Assembly (NCBI RefSeq): GCF_007991275.1
Contig: NZ_BJYA01000002.1
Location: 1 to 64,000, forward strand
Length of the DNA stretch: 64,000 nt
Reading direction: 5' to 3'
DNA from: Alkalibacillus haloalkaliphilus
GTDB lineage: Bacteria > Bacillota > Bacilli > Bacillales > Alkalibacillaceae
Part shown: positions 44,644 through 53,508 of the stretch, piece by piece
Layout: each line of letters starts with the position of its first letter
How positions within the stretch are numbered: the stretch's first letter is position 1
Program-made: the position numbers and the translations under genes
The notes under the pieces: model-generated
Database searches by the model: none
What the model was told of the DNA's origin: nothing
What the model saw: only the letters and a program-made list of their open reading frames with translations

Positions 44644-45660
44644 ATGTTTAATAATAAAAAACAAGTCATTACGTTAATTGTTACGATCGGTTTAGCTCTC
44701 TTTCTTTCATATTACCAACTTGATTATTACATATACCAACCTGGTGATACGACACCGTTATCGTCTGTTGTTGAAATGGAAGATAGTTTTGAAGGTGAAG
44801 GGGAGTTACATTTAGTTACAGTTCGAGGTGGGCAAGCAACACCGTTGTATTATCTGTGGGCTCAAATCAGACCTCATTATGACATCGTTGAATTAGAACA
44901 AGTTAGGCCTCATGGAATCAGTCAAGAAGAGTATATGGAAGCCCAGTTACAGCATATGGAAAGCTCTCAAGAGGCTGCTACTGTAGTCGCTTTTGAAGCA
45001 GCAGGTGGGGATATAACGATTGACTACAAAGGTTCTTTTGTTGCGATGGTTGTAGAAGATATGCCTGCTGATGGCTACTTGGAAATTGGTGATGAAATTA
45101 TCGGAATAAACGGGCAAACGGTATCATCCTCAGAGGAGATTGTGGATGAAACGAGCGCAATGTCTGTTGGAGACGAGATTGAAGTTACTTTTGTAAGAGA
45201 TGGTGAAGAGTTGACAACTTCATTTGAACTTGATGCCTTTCCTGATGACCCTGAACGACCTGGCATGGGTGTATCACTTGTAACAGACCGTGACGTTCAT
45301 GTCACACCAGAAGTTGAATATGAAAGCGGTCAAATTGGTGGACCTAGTGCTGGTTTAATGTTTGCTTTAGAAGTATATAATCGTTTAACGATGGATGATA
45401 TTACTAAGGGAAGAACGATTGTCGGAAGTGGTGAAATTGACTACGAAGGTAATATTTATCGCATTGGTGGGGTTGATAAGAAAGTAGTATCAGCTGATCG
45501 TGATGGGGCTGACATCTTCTTTGCAGCTCATGAAAATGGTCGTGAAGGTTCCAATTATAATGAAGCGGTAGAAAAAGCAGAAGAAATTGATACAAATGTA
45601 GAAATCGTGCCAGTGGACACTTTCCAAGATGCACTTGATTACTTAAATAATTTAGAATAA
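44644..45660 (+). CDS. ylbL: YlbL, Lon-like (S16) serine protease with PDZ domain
   Basis: A 338-residue membrane-anchored protease. N-terminal span (about residues 8-24), PDZ domain (about 130-200: VVEDMPADGYLEIGDEIIGINGQ), then the Lon-type protease domain with GGPSAGLMF (Ser near 235) and Lys in GVDKKVVSA (near 279), the Ser-Lys dyad. B. subtilis YlbL is reported to degrade the cell-division inhibitor YneA after DNA damage. Immediately follows ylbK. Confidence 0.92.
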   Translation: MFNNKKQVITLIVTIGLALFLSYYQLDYYIYQPGDTTPLSSVVEMEDSFEGEGELHLVTVRGGQATPLYYLWAQIRPHYDIVELEQVRPHGISQEEYMEAQLQHMESSQEAATVVAFEAAGGDITIDYKGSFVAMVVEDMPADGYLEIGDEIIGINGQTVSSSEEIVDETSAMSVGDEIEVTFVRDGEELTTSFELDAFPDDPERPGMGVSLVTDRDVHVTPEVEYESGQIGGPSAGLMFALEVYNRLTMDDITKGRTIVGSGEIDYEGNIYRIGGVDKKVVSADRDGADIFFAAHENGREGSNYNEAVEKAEEIDTNVEIVPVDTFQDALDYLNNLE

Positions 45661-45665
45661 AAGTA

Positions 45666-45694
45666 ATGCCCATTAGCTTTGTGCTAATGGGCAT
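45666..45694. terminator. Terminator between ylbL and tmcAL
   Basis: ATGCCCATTAGC and GCTAATGGGCAT form a perfect 12-bp stem, loop TTTGT; shared by converging genes. Confidence 0.85.
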
Positions 45695-45698
45695 TTGT

Positions 45699-46913
45699 TT
45701 ATTTAATCATAATCGGTCCAGTTAATTCTTGTTTTCTTAATTTAGTCCGCTGTTCGGGATTAATAACACTATAATAAGCATCTGTTGCCCGTTCTTCAAT
45801 TTTAATTAATGGGTGATTCCCTTGTTGTAAGTTAGAAATGATTGGAATATCAATTTGTTTTTTCTTTTGATTAATAAAAGCTCGACCTTGTTCATTCATT
45901 CCTAACAGACGTATGTACGGAGGCTCTGTTAAGCCTTTGTATGCCTCAACCTCATCTTTTGTCGTATTAGTTAACAAATGAACAAACATTCTTTGTAGTC
46001 TAGTCCATGTGTAACGCTTAGTCTTTAATTGTTCCATCCATTGTTGGAAGTTTGTAACACGATTAACTGTTTGTTTTAGTTTATATTCTATACCTTCGAT
46101 CATGCCATGAATTTCTCTGAGTTCTTGTTCTGATTTTGATTGAACAATTAATTGTAAATAAGGGAAGTATAATTCCCAATCATGCCAACTCCCGCTATTT
46201 TGCTGATAAAGACTTAACTGATTCACAGTTTCACTTGGCAATGCTTGCTCAGCTTTTTTGGTTAATTTTTTCGTGCTGACAATCTCCTGTCGTATGCTTG
46301 TTGCACTGGCGATGTCATGATCAATTGTTTCATCATGATAGCCACTTTTAGTACGTTGGATCGTTTCAGGAATTATATCGCTGTTTAAATTTTGAATAGC
46401 TTTAACATAACTAAAACCTAAAATATTGTTAGGTTGTCCTAAGTCAAGCTCTTTTGAGCGAAGTCCAATGGCATCATAAGCCTCAGTACTTGCTTGAGGG
46501 AATGAATAACCTTGCTTTAAATTTTCTTGTAATAATGATTGAAATTGTTCTTCATGTTCTTTAAAATGCGTGTAACGGTCCTTAAATGCTTGAATGTCTC
46601 CAGATTCACTTCCGAAACAGACGTAATCAACTTCGAGCGCATTCAGTATTGATATAGCCCCGTGAGCGAAAAGGTCAGCATATTGAACGGCATAAATAAA
46701 AGGTAATTCCAAAACAACGTCCACTTGGTGACTTAATGCCGCTTTCGTTCTTGCGAATTTATCAATTATTGCTGGTTCACCTCTTTGTAGGAATGAGCCA
46801 CTCATGACAGCAACAGTAATTTCGGCATCTGTTTTTTGTCGTGATGATTCTTGATGGTAAAAATGCCCGTTATGAAATGGATTATACTCAACAATGAGTC
46901 CACATGATTTCAC
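45699..46913 (-). CDS. tmcAL: tRNA(Met) cytidine acetate ligase TmcAL (YlbM)
   Basis: A 404-residue nucleotidyltransferase-fold enzyme that makes N4-acetylcytidine at the wobble base of elongator tRNA(Met), using acetate and ATP. GLIVEYNPFHNGHFYH carries the HxGH motif at the very N-terminus, followed by VAVMSGSFLQRGEPAI and CFGSESGD. The GTG at 46913 (MKSCGLIVEYNPFHNGH) matches the usual family start; a GTG nine bases upstream is less well spaced. Confidence 0.92.
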   Translation of the reverse strand: MKSCGLIVEYNPFHNGHFYHQESSRQKTDAEITVAVMSGSFLQRGEPAIIDKFARTKAALSHQVDVVLELPFIYAVQYADLFAHGAISILNALEVDYVCFGSESGDIQAFKDRYTHFKEHEEQFQSLLQENLKQGYSFPQASTEAYDAIGLRSKELDLGQPNNILGFSYVKAIQNLNSDIIPETIQRTKSGYHDETIDHDIASATSIRQEIVSTKKLTKKAEQALPSETVNQLSLYQQNSGSWHDWELYFPYLQLIVQSKSEQELREIHGMIEGIEYKLKQTVNRVTNFQQWMEQLKTKRYTWTRLQRMFVHLLTNTTKDEVEAYKGLTEPPYIRLLGMNEQGRAFINQKKKQIDIPIISNLQQGNHPLIKIEERATDAYYSVINPEQRTKLRKQELTGPIMIK

Positions 46914-47047
46914 ATTAATCACGACCTTTTTACATAGTTTAATTCTATGTTAGAAATAAATTGCATAAAAAACAAGTACAACTTTATATGTTTGGGGAAA
47001 CTACTATATATAAAGGGATATAAAACAACCGCTGTTAAGAAAAAATA

Positions 47048-47076
47048 TTGACAAAAGGAGCAATTCCTTTTAAAAT
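47048..47076 (+). promoter_or_regulatory. Sigma-A promoter of ylbN-rpmF
   Basis: TTGACA (47048-47053), 17-bp spacer, TAAAAT (47071-47076): the strongest consensus promoter I see in the window, 28 bp before the ylbN start, as fits a ribosomal protein transcript. Confidence 0.8.
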
Positions 47077-47103
47077 AACTCTTGTTGCCTTGAGGTGATT
47101 AAT

Positions 47104-47661
47104 ATGCAAATTGCACTACAAAAAGTAAAGGCTAGTGAACCGTATTCTTTCTCGGAAACGGTTAATGTATCTGATTTATCTGAGATGGATCAAGACATTA
47201 GAAAAATATCTGACGTTGAAGTAAGTGGTGAAGCTACATTGGAGCAAGGCATTTATACGTTTCGTTTAAATGTAGATGGCACAATGGTTTTACCGTGTGC
47301 TAGAACGTTAGTAGATGTACCTTATCCATTTCATGTAGAGGCTTATGAACTATTCACAACAGAAAGTTATAAAGCCTCTGAAGAAGATGAGATTCATTTT
47401 ATTGACCGAGAAGTTCTTGACTTAACGCCTTATATCAAGGAAAATATTCTATTGGAAGTTCCTATTCGCGTTTTTAGTGAAGAAACTAAAATCGAGGATG
47501 TCGTTGGTGAGCAAGAAGGATTTACCGTTCTAGGTGAAGATGAATACTTAGAACAAGATGCTATGCAGCAAGAAAAGTTCGAGCAAGAACAAGAACAGAA
47601 TCAAAAAGTAGATCCTCGACTCTCATCTTTAAAACAATTCCTTAAAAACGATAAGAAATGA
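47104..47661 (+). CDS. ylbN: YlbN, DUF177 (YceD-like) protein
   Basis: A 185-residue acidic protein of the DUF177 family, which is found upstream of rpmF across bacteria and is tied to 23S rRNA and large-subunit metabolism in E. coli and plants. VSGEATLEQGIYTFRLNVDGTMVLPCARTL is the conserved core. The ATG at 47104 has TGAGGTG six bases upstream. The C-terminus (QDAMQQEKFEQEQEQNQK) is Gln/Glu-rich and helical. Confidence 0.87.
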   Translation: MQIALQKVKASEPYSFSETVNVSDLSEMDQDIRKISDVEVSGEATLEQGIYTFRLNVDGTMVLPCARTLVDVPYPFHVEAYELFTTESYKASEEDEIHFIDREVLDLTPYIKENILLEVPIRVFSEETKIEDVVGEQEGFTVLGEDEYLEQDAMQQEKFEQEQEQNQKVDPRLSSLKQFLKNDKK

Positions 47662-47715
47662 AATGATTGATCCTTGATAATATTGGGTCTGATGAGTTAA
47701 AGGGAGGTGTAACAC

Positions 47716-47889
47716 ATGGCAGTACCAAAGAGAAAAACTTCTAAAAAAGTTAAGCGCCAACGTCGTACTCACAAGAAGCTACATTTACCAGGTATGGTAG
47801 AATGTCAAAACTGTGGCGAGTACGCTAAACCTCACCACGTTTGTAAAGAATGTGGAAACTACAACGGTAAAGAAGTTGTTGAGAAGTAA
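47716..47889 (+). CDS. rpmF: 50S ribosomal protein L32
   Basis: A 57-residue ribosomal protein: [20 protein letters not shown], then the zinc ribbon with Cys30, Cys33, Cys43 and Cys46 (CQNC, CKEC), i.e. the zinc-binding form. AGGGAGGTG ribosome site. Co-transcribed with ylbN, 54 bp downstream. Confidence 0.97.
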   Translation: MAVPKRKTSKKVKRQRRTHKKLHLPGMVECQNCGEYAKPHHVCKECGNYNGKEVVEK

Positions 47890-47900
47890 TTCAACCAAGT

Positions 47901-47933
47901 AAAGGTGTCTCGTAATGGAGGCATCTTTTTTTG
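47901..47933 (+). terminator. Terminator after rpmF
   Basis: AAAGGTGTCTC pairs with GGAGGCATCTTT through 11 pairs including two G-U, followed by T-rich sequence. Confidence 0.75.
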
Positions 47934-47969
47934 TATTAGAAGAGATCTATATATAAGGGTGGGGTTGGA

Positions 47970-48740
47970 ATGAGTGATGATGTATTACTATATCTAGACC
48001 AAAACAATCAAACAGCTATTGTTACATTGAATCGACCAGAGAAACGAAATGCGATTTCGTTAAAATTAATTGAACAGTTAGATCAAATCATTGATCAACT
48101 TCATCGTGATCAACAAACTAAATTAGTAATGATTACTGGTTCTAGTCCAGCTTTTTGTGCTGGAGGTGACTTAAACGACTTTCATGGTGATATTGGACAA
48201 GAAGAAGCGCATCATTTGTTGAAAAAAATGCAAAATGTATTATGGAAAATCACGACTTTACCTATGCCAACAATAGGTTGGATGAACGGATTGGCAAGAG
48301 GTGGAGGAATGGAGTTAGCCTCTGCGTGTGATTTTAGGTTTGTTAATGAAACGGGTACTTATGGGTTCACTCAAGGTCAGTTGGCTATATCGACTGGTTG
48401 GGGAGGCGGAACATTGTTATATGAACGGATCCATCCTCAAGAAGCTTATTATTGGTTAGTAAATGCAGATGTCCGTTCAGCTGTACAGTTAAAAGAAATA
48501 GGATTCGCTCAAGGTGTATTTAGTAGTGAACAACTAGAATTTAATCACCCGCTAATTGAGCCATATATTAAAAGAAGCTATGAGCAGTTAAGACATTGGA
48601 AGTCTCAATGGCTAACGAATCAAGATTTACAAATGCTTAAAATAAGAATGGATAAAGAGGTCGAAGCATGTAGTCACATGTGGGTTAGTCGAGAGCATAA
48701 AGAGGCTGTCGCTAATTTTTTTAAGAGAAACGAAAAATAA
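47970..48740 (+). CDS. Enoyl-CoA hydratase/isomerase (crotonase) family protein
   Basis: A 256-residue crotonase-fold protein. VTLNRPEKRNAIS, FCAGGDLNDF (oxyanion hole) and LARGGGMELASACDFRF are present, with Glu115 at the first catalytic position. The second catalytic Glu of true hydratases is replaced (Gly136-Gln137 in GFTQGQLAISTGWGGGT). It may therefore be an isomerase, decarboxylase or hydrolase of a CoA thioester rather than a hydratase. It lies between rpmF and rsfA, an arrangement I recall from other Bacillaceae. GGGTGGGG ribosome site. Confidence 0.82.
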   Translation: MSDDVLLYLDQNNQTAIVTLNRPEKRNAISLKLIEQLDQIIDQLHRDQQTKLVMITGSSPAFCAGGDLNDFHGDIGQEEAHHLLKKMQNVLWKITTLPMPTIGWMNGLARGGGMELASACDFRFVNETGTYGFTQGQLAISTGWGGGTLLYERIHPQEAYYWLVNADVRSAVQLKEIGFAQGVFSSEQLEFNHPLIEPYIKRSYEQLRHWKSQWLTNQDLQMLKIRMDKEVEACSHMWVSREHKEAVANFFKRNEK

Positions 48741-48806
48741 TGTGTCTATCTCCTTCGTTTGTTGCATAGGTTGGAAGTAAAGACCGTGAGCGAAGGAGGA
48801 GGCGAC

Positions 48807-49274
48807 GTGTCAACTCGACAAGATGCATGGACTAGAGATGAAGATTTATTATTAGCAGAAATGGTCATTCGATACATAAGAGAAGGTAAAACGCAGATGA
48901 AAGCCTTTGAAGATGTCGGCAAAAAACTATCTAGAACTCCGCAAGCATGTGGATTTAGGTGGAACGCTAATTTACGAAAGCAATATAAACAAGCGATTGA
49001 GTTAGCGAAGAAAGATCGTAAGAAATTTAACGATCACTTTACCGTGTCGCAAAGTTCGAATGATCATATGAAAGGTCAAGGGTTGAAAACATTTGATGAA
49101 TTAATTGCTCAGTTAGAAAAGCTGAAGGTTGAATATGTACCTTCACAGGGGCAAAGAGATCGTCGTTCAATCGATGAAGTAGAACAATTAAAAGAACGAT
49201 TAACTGATTATGAACAGTGTGTTGAACGTATTAATAAGTTAACACAAGAGGTTTTGGAAAAACACAACTCATAA
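48807..49274 (+). CDS. rsfA: RsfA-family prespore-specific transcription regulator (YlbO-like)
   Basis: A 155-residue protein with an N-terminal Myb/SANT-like DNA-binding domain ([27 protein letters not shown], then [20 protein letters not shown]) and a C-terminal coiled coil ([27 protein letters not shown]). RsfA modulates sigma-F-dependent forespore genes in B. subtilis; YlbO is its paralogue at this locus. The GTG at 48807 follows AAGGAGGAGG; the longer frame from 48759 has no ribosome site. Confidence 0.87.
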   Translation: MSTRQDAWTRDEDLLLAEMVIRYIREGKTQMKAFEDVGKKLSRTPQACGFRWNANLRKQYKQAIELAKKDRKKFNDHFTVSQSSNDHMKGQGLKTFDELIAQLEKLKVEYVPSQGQRDRRSIDEVEQLKERLTDYEQCVERINKLTQEVLEKHNS

Positions 49275-49275
49275 G

Positions 49276-49312
49276 AAAAAGGACTTCCTAAAAACGATAG
49301 GAAGTCCTTTTT
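49276..49312. terminator. Terminator between rsfA and ylbP
   Basis: AAAAAGGACTTCCTA and TAGGAAGTCCTTTTT: perfect 15-bp stem with A- and T-runs, shared by converging genes. Confidence 0.93.
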
Positions 49313-49325
49313 CTATAGTTTGATT

Positions 49326-49802
49326 TTAGCTTTCCGTCTTTTCTTGAACACCTTCTGGCATCCAAATATAAGGGTTTTCACCGAAGTCACGTTCCATCTC
49401 GTAAGTTGCTGGTTGAAAACCTTGTTTCTCCCAGAAATCATGAGAGTTAATGCGCGCATTTGTTTTAATAGGTAAATTAAAAGTTTTGGCAAAGTCGACT
49501 AACTGTTTTCCGAATCCTTTATGGCGATAATGTTCTAAAACTTCAAGTTTCCATAGTTGCATATAATCTTGCTTTGGTTCGAAGTAATAGTCATATTTTG
49601 AACCAACTCGATAAAGGCTCATTCTAGCGACAAGTTCGTCACCAAAGTAAATGCCATAGAAAGGCGATTCACTATTGTTTTCGATCATGTTATGTTCTAA
49701 GTCCTCTAACATTGAAAGTTCTTGGATTCCGTATGCTTTAAACTTTTTAAATTCTTCTAAAGTCTTGAAATTTATTAATAAACGTTCAACTTTTGTCGGC
49801 AT
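49326..49802 (-). CDS. ylbP: GNAT N-acetyltransferase YlbP
   Basis: A 158-residue acyl-CoA N-acyltransferase. The acetyl-CoA site is seen in LWKLEVLEHYRHKGFGKQLVDFAK (R/QxxGxG/A), followed by ARINSHDFWEKQGFQP. YlbP substrates are unknown. Ribosome site AAGGGGGAAG. It is divergent from panE. Confidence 0.88.
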   Translation of the reverse strand: MPTKVERLLINFKTLEEFKKFKAYGIQELSMLEDLEHNMIENNSESPFYGIYFGDELVARMSLYRVGSKYDYYFEPKQDYMQLWKLEVLEHYRHKGFGKQLVDFAKTFNLPIKTNARINSHDFWEKQGFQPATYEMERDFGENPYIWMPEGVQEKTES

Positions 49803-49973
49803 TTAATCTTCCCCCTTACGTTTTCTGTAGTTTATTATAGTATAAAAGAAAGAACATGAAAACGATATTATGATTAATCCATAAAATTTATCATGTAAAA
49901 AGTCAACTTTCTGATAAAATATACGTTGTGGTTGAAAAGTACTATTCAGTTTATATGAAGTAGGTGTCAGACT

Positions 49974-50855
49974 ATGAACATTGGTGTAATTGGCATGGGT
50001 GCTGTAGGTATGTTGGTTGCGCACCAACTAGAATCTAATGGTCATCATGTTACTTGTTATGTTAGACGAGAGGAACAGTTAAAGCAATTAAAACAGTCTG
50101 GTATATCACTTGTTGATGGTCAGACGGTATACCCAGAAGTGCTATATACAAAGCAGATTAACACTCATGAGCTTCTAGTAGTGTGTACGAAACAAACTCA
50201 ACTTGACCCTGTATTACAGCTTATTGATACAAATGCTCATTTGCACGGTTCTATTTTATTCTTGCAAAATGGCATGGGACATATACAAAAACTAGAAAAA
50301 TTAAAGCATAATAGTATATATGTTGGTGTTTGTGAGCATGGCGTAAATAAAACGACGGATTACCAAATCAAATTAAATGGTTTAGGGCAAATTAAAGTTA
50401 CCGGTTTAAACAGTTGTGCAAGTGATTCGTTGTACAATCAAGTAAGTGCTTCGAAGTTCCCGATTACTGTACATGAACATTTAATAAAAGTATTAAACGA
50501 AAAGTTAGTTGTTAACAGTGTAATTAATCCGCTAACAGGATTATATGAAATTCGAAACGGTGAGGTCTTAAAATATTCCAGCATTGAGCAACTAGCTAAA
50601 CAACTTACTCGTGAAGCCTCAGAATCATTACAGTTAGAAGTAGAAAAGATGTGGGAGCTTGTACGTAACATTTGTAACAAAACGAGTGAGAATAAATCGT
50701 CAATGTTAATCGATCTAGAAAACGGAAGGGAAACTGAGATTGATTATATGAATGGTTATTTAGCTGACCGTTACCAGTCAGTACCAACACATCTTTTGAT
50801 GACGCAATTGATTAAAGCAAAAGAAGAGGTCAAAGGGGTGAAGAAGTGGACATAA
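49974..50855 (+). CDS. panE: 2-dehydropantoate 2-reductase PanE (YlbQ)
   Basis: A 293-residue NADPH-dependent ketopantoate reductase in pantothenate and CoA synthesis. N-terminal IGVIGMGAVGMLVAHQL (GxGxxG at 7-12), VCTKQTQL, LQNGMGH and the catalytic Lys region NEKLVVNSVINPLTGLY; late YMNGYLADR matches the family C-terminus (NG with Gly loop). It overlaps the following DUF3397 gene by 10 bp. Confidence 0.9.
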   Translation: MNIGVIGMGAVGMLVAHQLESNGHHVTCYVRREEQLKQLKQSGISLVDGQTVYPEVLYTKQINTHELLVVCTKQTQLDPVLQLIDTNAHLHGSILFLQNGMGHIQKLEKLKHNSIYVGVCEHGVNKTTDYQIKLNGLGQIKVTGLNSCASDSLYNQVSASKFPITVHEHLIKVLNEKLVVNSVINPLTGLYEIRNGEVLKYSSIEQLAKQLTREASESLQLEVEKMWELVRNICNKTSENKSSMLIDLENGRETEIDYMNGYLADRYQSVPTHLLMTQLIKAKEEVKGVKKWT

Positions 50856-51220
50856 TCGCGACAATAATTGCATTACTATCGACGATTCCTTTCATTGTAT
50901 TTATTATACTGTTTATTGTGCTAAAGAAATTGACAAACCAAGCAACCCGTTCTACAAAAATGGCCGCAGATCTATCGTGCTTTTTGTTTGTCATTGCATT
51001 TATTGGTTTAGTTGACTATGTATTTAATGTTTTCCTTATGTGGGAATTAATGCTATTTTATATCGTGTTTTTAGCTTTAATTATTACATATCAGTGGCGA
51101 AAAGGTGAAGAAATTTATATAATGCGAGCTGTTCGTTTTGTTTGGCGGGCAAGTTTTGTTATGTTATCAGTAGCTTACTTTTTATTAGTGCCTATTGCGA
51201 TCTTTTTGCAATTATATTGA
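50846..51220 (+). CDS. DUF3397 membrane protein
   Basis: A 124-residue protein with four predicted spans, with YQWRKGEEI in the loop between the third and fourth, as in DUF3397 proteins often found between panE and bshC in Bacillaceae. Function unknown. The GTG start at 50846 follows AAAGGGGTG. It is translationally coupled to panE. Confidence 0.75.
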   Translation: MDIIATIIALLSTIPFIVFIILFIVLKKLTNQATRSTKMAADLSCFLFVIAFIGLVDYVFNVFLMWELMLFYIVFLALIITYQWRKGEEIYIMRAVRFVWRASFVMLSVAYFLLVPIAIFLQLY

Positions 51221-51255
51221 TTAAACGTTAAAGAAGTTAAAGGAAGGTATTACAT

Positions 51256-52887
51256 ATGGAAGTTAAACCAATCGAACTAAAACATCAATCTAAGTTAATG
51301 AACGACTATCGCGATCGTAAGGAGTCTATATATAAACATTTTGAATATGATCCGTTTCAATTAAGAAGTTATAAAAGTAGACAAAACTTGATTATAGATG
51401 GACAGTATCAGCGTGAAGCTCTCGTTGAAGTTTTAAAAGAACAAAACTCTCAGTGGGGAATGAATGAACAAGTAGAACGACATATTGATGAGTTGTTAGA
51501 TGAACGAACTACAGTAGTTATTGGTGGGCAGCAGACAGGTGTTTTAACAGGTCCACTTTATACAATTCATAAAATTATTTCGATTATCATACAAGCAAAG
51601 GAACAACGAGAACATTTAGGTTGTCCGGTGGTCCCAGTATTCTGGATGGCTGGTGAAGACCATGATTTTTTAGAGGTAGATCATATATTTACTTACAGTA
51701 ATCAGCGTCTTAATAAAACTAGAGTTAACGACCAACAGCCATTTGATTATAAACTCCCGATCTCTAAACGGGTATTGCCGCAAGAAGAGGCGCAACAGTT
51801 TATTGATGATGTATTTGAAACATTTCAAGAAACTGAACATACGAAGTCAGTATATCAATTAGTCCAAGATGCGGTAGCTAAAAGTGAAACATATGTTGAT
51901 TTCTTTGCCTACTTAACTCAACAATTATTTGCATTAGAAGGGTTAGTGTTAGTAGATGCTGATGATGCAAATTTAAGGAAGTTAGAACGTCCATATTTCT
52001 TGCAAATGGTTGAAAATCGTCGCGATCTTGCAGCGCAAGTCACTAAGCAATTAAATGAGTTGGCTGACGATAATTATCACGTTAATTTAGATGCATCACT
52101 TTCAGATGCTCACTTATTTTACCATTATGAAGGTGAGCGTTTGTTGTTAGAAGTGACAAAAGAAGGTCAGTTTCAATCAAAGGGTGGGGAAGTAAGTTTT
52201 TCAGAGAGTGAACTAAAACAGCTCGTTGATGAACACCCTGAATTATTTAGTAATAACGTTGTTACAAGACCACTGATGCAAGAGCTTGTTTTCCCTGTGC
52301 TTTCATTTGTTGGAGGTCCAGGTGAGATAGCATATTGGGCTGCGTTAAAAGGCGCTTTTAAAGCATTAAACTTAAAGTTACCGATTGTTACGCCGAGGCT
52401 TTCTTTAACACTTATGAAACGTAATCATCAATCATTGATCGAACATTACCAAATGGATGAAGAATCAGTAATTAATGAAGGTTCTTATCATTTCAAAATG
52501 AATTGGTTAACACGCCAAAGTAAATATCCAGTTAAGGAAACAGTAGAAGAAGTTAAAAAGCAACTCGAAGTTGTGCATCAACCGCTACAAAGTATTGCAC
52601 AAGGTGTAAGTTCTGATATTGAAGCATTAACGAAGACGAATTTAAAACAAATTGAAGATGAAATTGATTATGTCGAAAAAAGAATTATGAGTGAGTTAAA
52701 CAAGCAACATGAACAAACGGTTAAGCAATTTGATGAATTAAATGAATTTTATAATCCTAGTGGTGGGTTACAAGAAAGAATGTGGAACATTGTGTATTGG
52801 TTGAATGAATATGGGCTAGACTTACCTATTCAGTTAACTGAAATACCACCTAGGTGGGAACAAGATCACCAATTCATCACATTGTAA
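51256..52887 (+). CDS. bshC: Bacillithiol biosynthesis cysteine-adding enzyme BshC
   Basis: A 543-residue enzyme that joins cysteine to glucosaminyl-malate to give bacillithiol, the main low-molecular thiol of Bacillaceae. ERTTVVIGGQQTGVLTGPLYTIHKI, VFWMAGEDHDFLEVDH and FVGGPGEIAYWAALKGAF are diagnostic (Rossmann core), with a C-terminal coiled coil (about 420-510). Full length. It precedes mraZ, as in B. subtilis (yllA). Confidence 0.95.
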   Translation: MEVKPIELKHQSKLMNDYRDRKESIYKHFEYDPFQLRSYKSRQNLIIDGQYQREALVEVLKEQNSQWGMNEQVERHIDELLDERTTVVIGGQQTGVLTGPLYTIHKIISIIIQAKEQREHLGCPVVPVFWMAGEDHDFLEVDHIFTYSNQRLNKTRVNDQQPFDYKLPISKRVLPQEEAQQFIDDVFETFQETEHTKSVYQLVQDAVAKSETYVDFFAYLTQQLFALEGLVLVDADDANLRKLERPYFLQMVENRRDLAAQVTKQLNELADDNYHVNLDASLSDAHLFYHYEGERLLLEVTKEGQFQSKGGEVSFSESELKQLVDEHPELFSNNVVTRPLMQELVFPVLSFVGGPGEIAYWAALKGAFKALNLKLPIVTPRLSLTLMKRNHQSLIEHYQMDEESVINEGSYHFKMNWLTRQSKYPVKETVEEVKKQLEVVHQPLQSIAQGVSSDIEALTKTNLKQIEDEIDYVEKRIMSELNKQHEQTVKQFDELNEFYNPSGGLQERMWNIVYWLNEYGLDLPIQLTEIPPRWEQDHQFITL

Positions 52888-52951
52888 CCACCTCATTACC
52901 ACTATCCTCCACTTTAGTTTTACGAATAAGAATACTGATATGATGCGGTTC

Positions 52952-52987
52952 ACACGTCTAATTTTAAAATTAGACGTGTATTTTTTT
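52952..52987 (+). terminator. Terminator between bshC and mraZ
   Basis: ACACGTCTAATTTT with its perfect complement AAAATTAGACGTGT, then seven T. Confidence 0.92.
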
Positions 52988-53005
52988 ATTTTTTTGGGAA
53001 ATTAA

Positions 53006-53050
53006 GTGGTAGAAAGTGGGGGGATGTGGTAAAATTTATTCAAAGGTGGG
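53006..53050 (+). promoter_or_regulatory. MraZ-box array in the mraZ promoter
   Basis: GTGG occurs at 53006, 53016 and 53026, exactly 10 bp apart, and again at 53046, 20 bp further, within the ribosome site. MraZ is known to bind such spaced GTGG/TGGG repeats before its own gene. A TAAAAT at 53030-53035 may be the -10, so bound MraZ would cover the promoter. Confidence 0.68.
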
Positions 53051-53058
53051 CGAAGTCT

Positions 53059-53490
53059 ATGTTCATGGGAGAGTATCAACATAATATAGACACGAAAGGT
53101 CGTTTAATTGTACCGGCCAAATTTCGTGAAGATCTTGGGCAAACATTCGTGATTACGAGAGGTTTGGACAAGTGTATCTTTGCATACCCGTTAGATGAGT
53201 GGAAGCAGCTTGAAGAGAAGTTGAAGCAACTCCCACTAACAAAGAAAGACGCCCGTGCATTTACACGTTTCTTCTTTTCAGGAGCGGTTGAATGCGAAAT
53301 TGATAAACAAGGAAGAATAAATGTACCATCACCTCTACGCAATTACGCAGCGTTAGATAAAGAATGTGTCGTCATTGGTGTTTCTAATCGTGTAGAAGTT
53401 TGGTCTAAAGAGCAATGGGACACTTACGTAGAAGAGTCAGAGGATTCCTTTGGTGAGATTGCGGAGAACTTGATGGATTTTGATATTTAA
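53059..53490 (+). CDS. mraZ: Transcriptional regulator MraZ
   Basis: A 143-residue AbrB-fold regulator with two repeats ([21 protein letters not shown] and [21 protein letters not shown]) carrying the DxxGR motif; it forms a ring that binds DNA repeats and represses the division and cell-wall operon. The ATG at 53059 gives the classical [15 protein letters not shown] start; the longer frame from GTG 53026 runs through the operator. Confidence 0.96.
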   Translation: MFMGEYQHNIDTKGRLIVPAKFREDLGQTFVITRGLDKCIFAYPLDEWKQLEEKLKQLPLTKKDARAFTRFFFSGAVECEIDKQGRINVPSPLRNYAALDKECVVIGVSNRVEVWSKEQWDTYVEESEDSFGEIAENLMDFDI

Positions 53491-53508
53491 CATAATGAGG
53501 TGCCAAAT

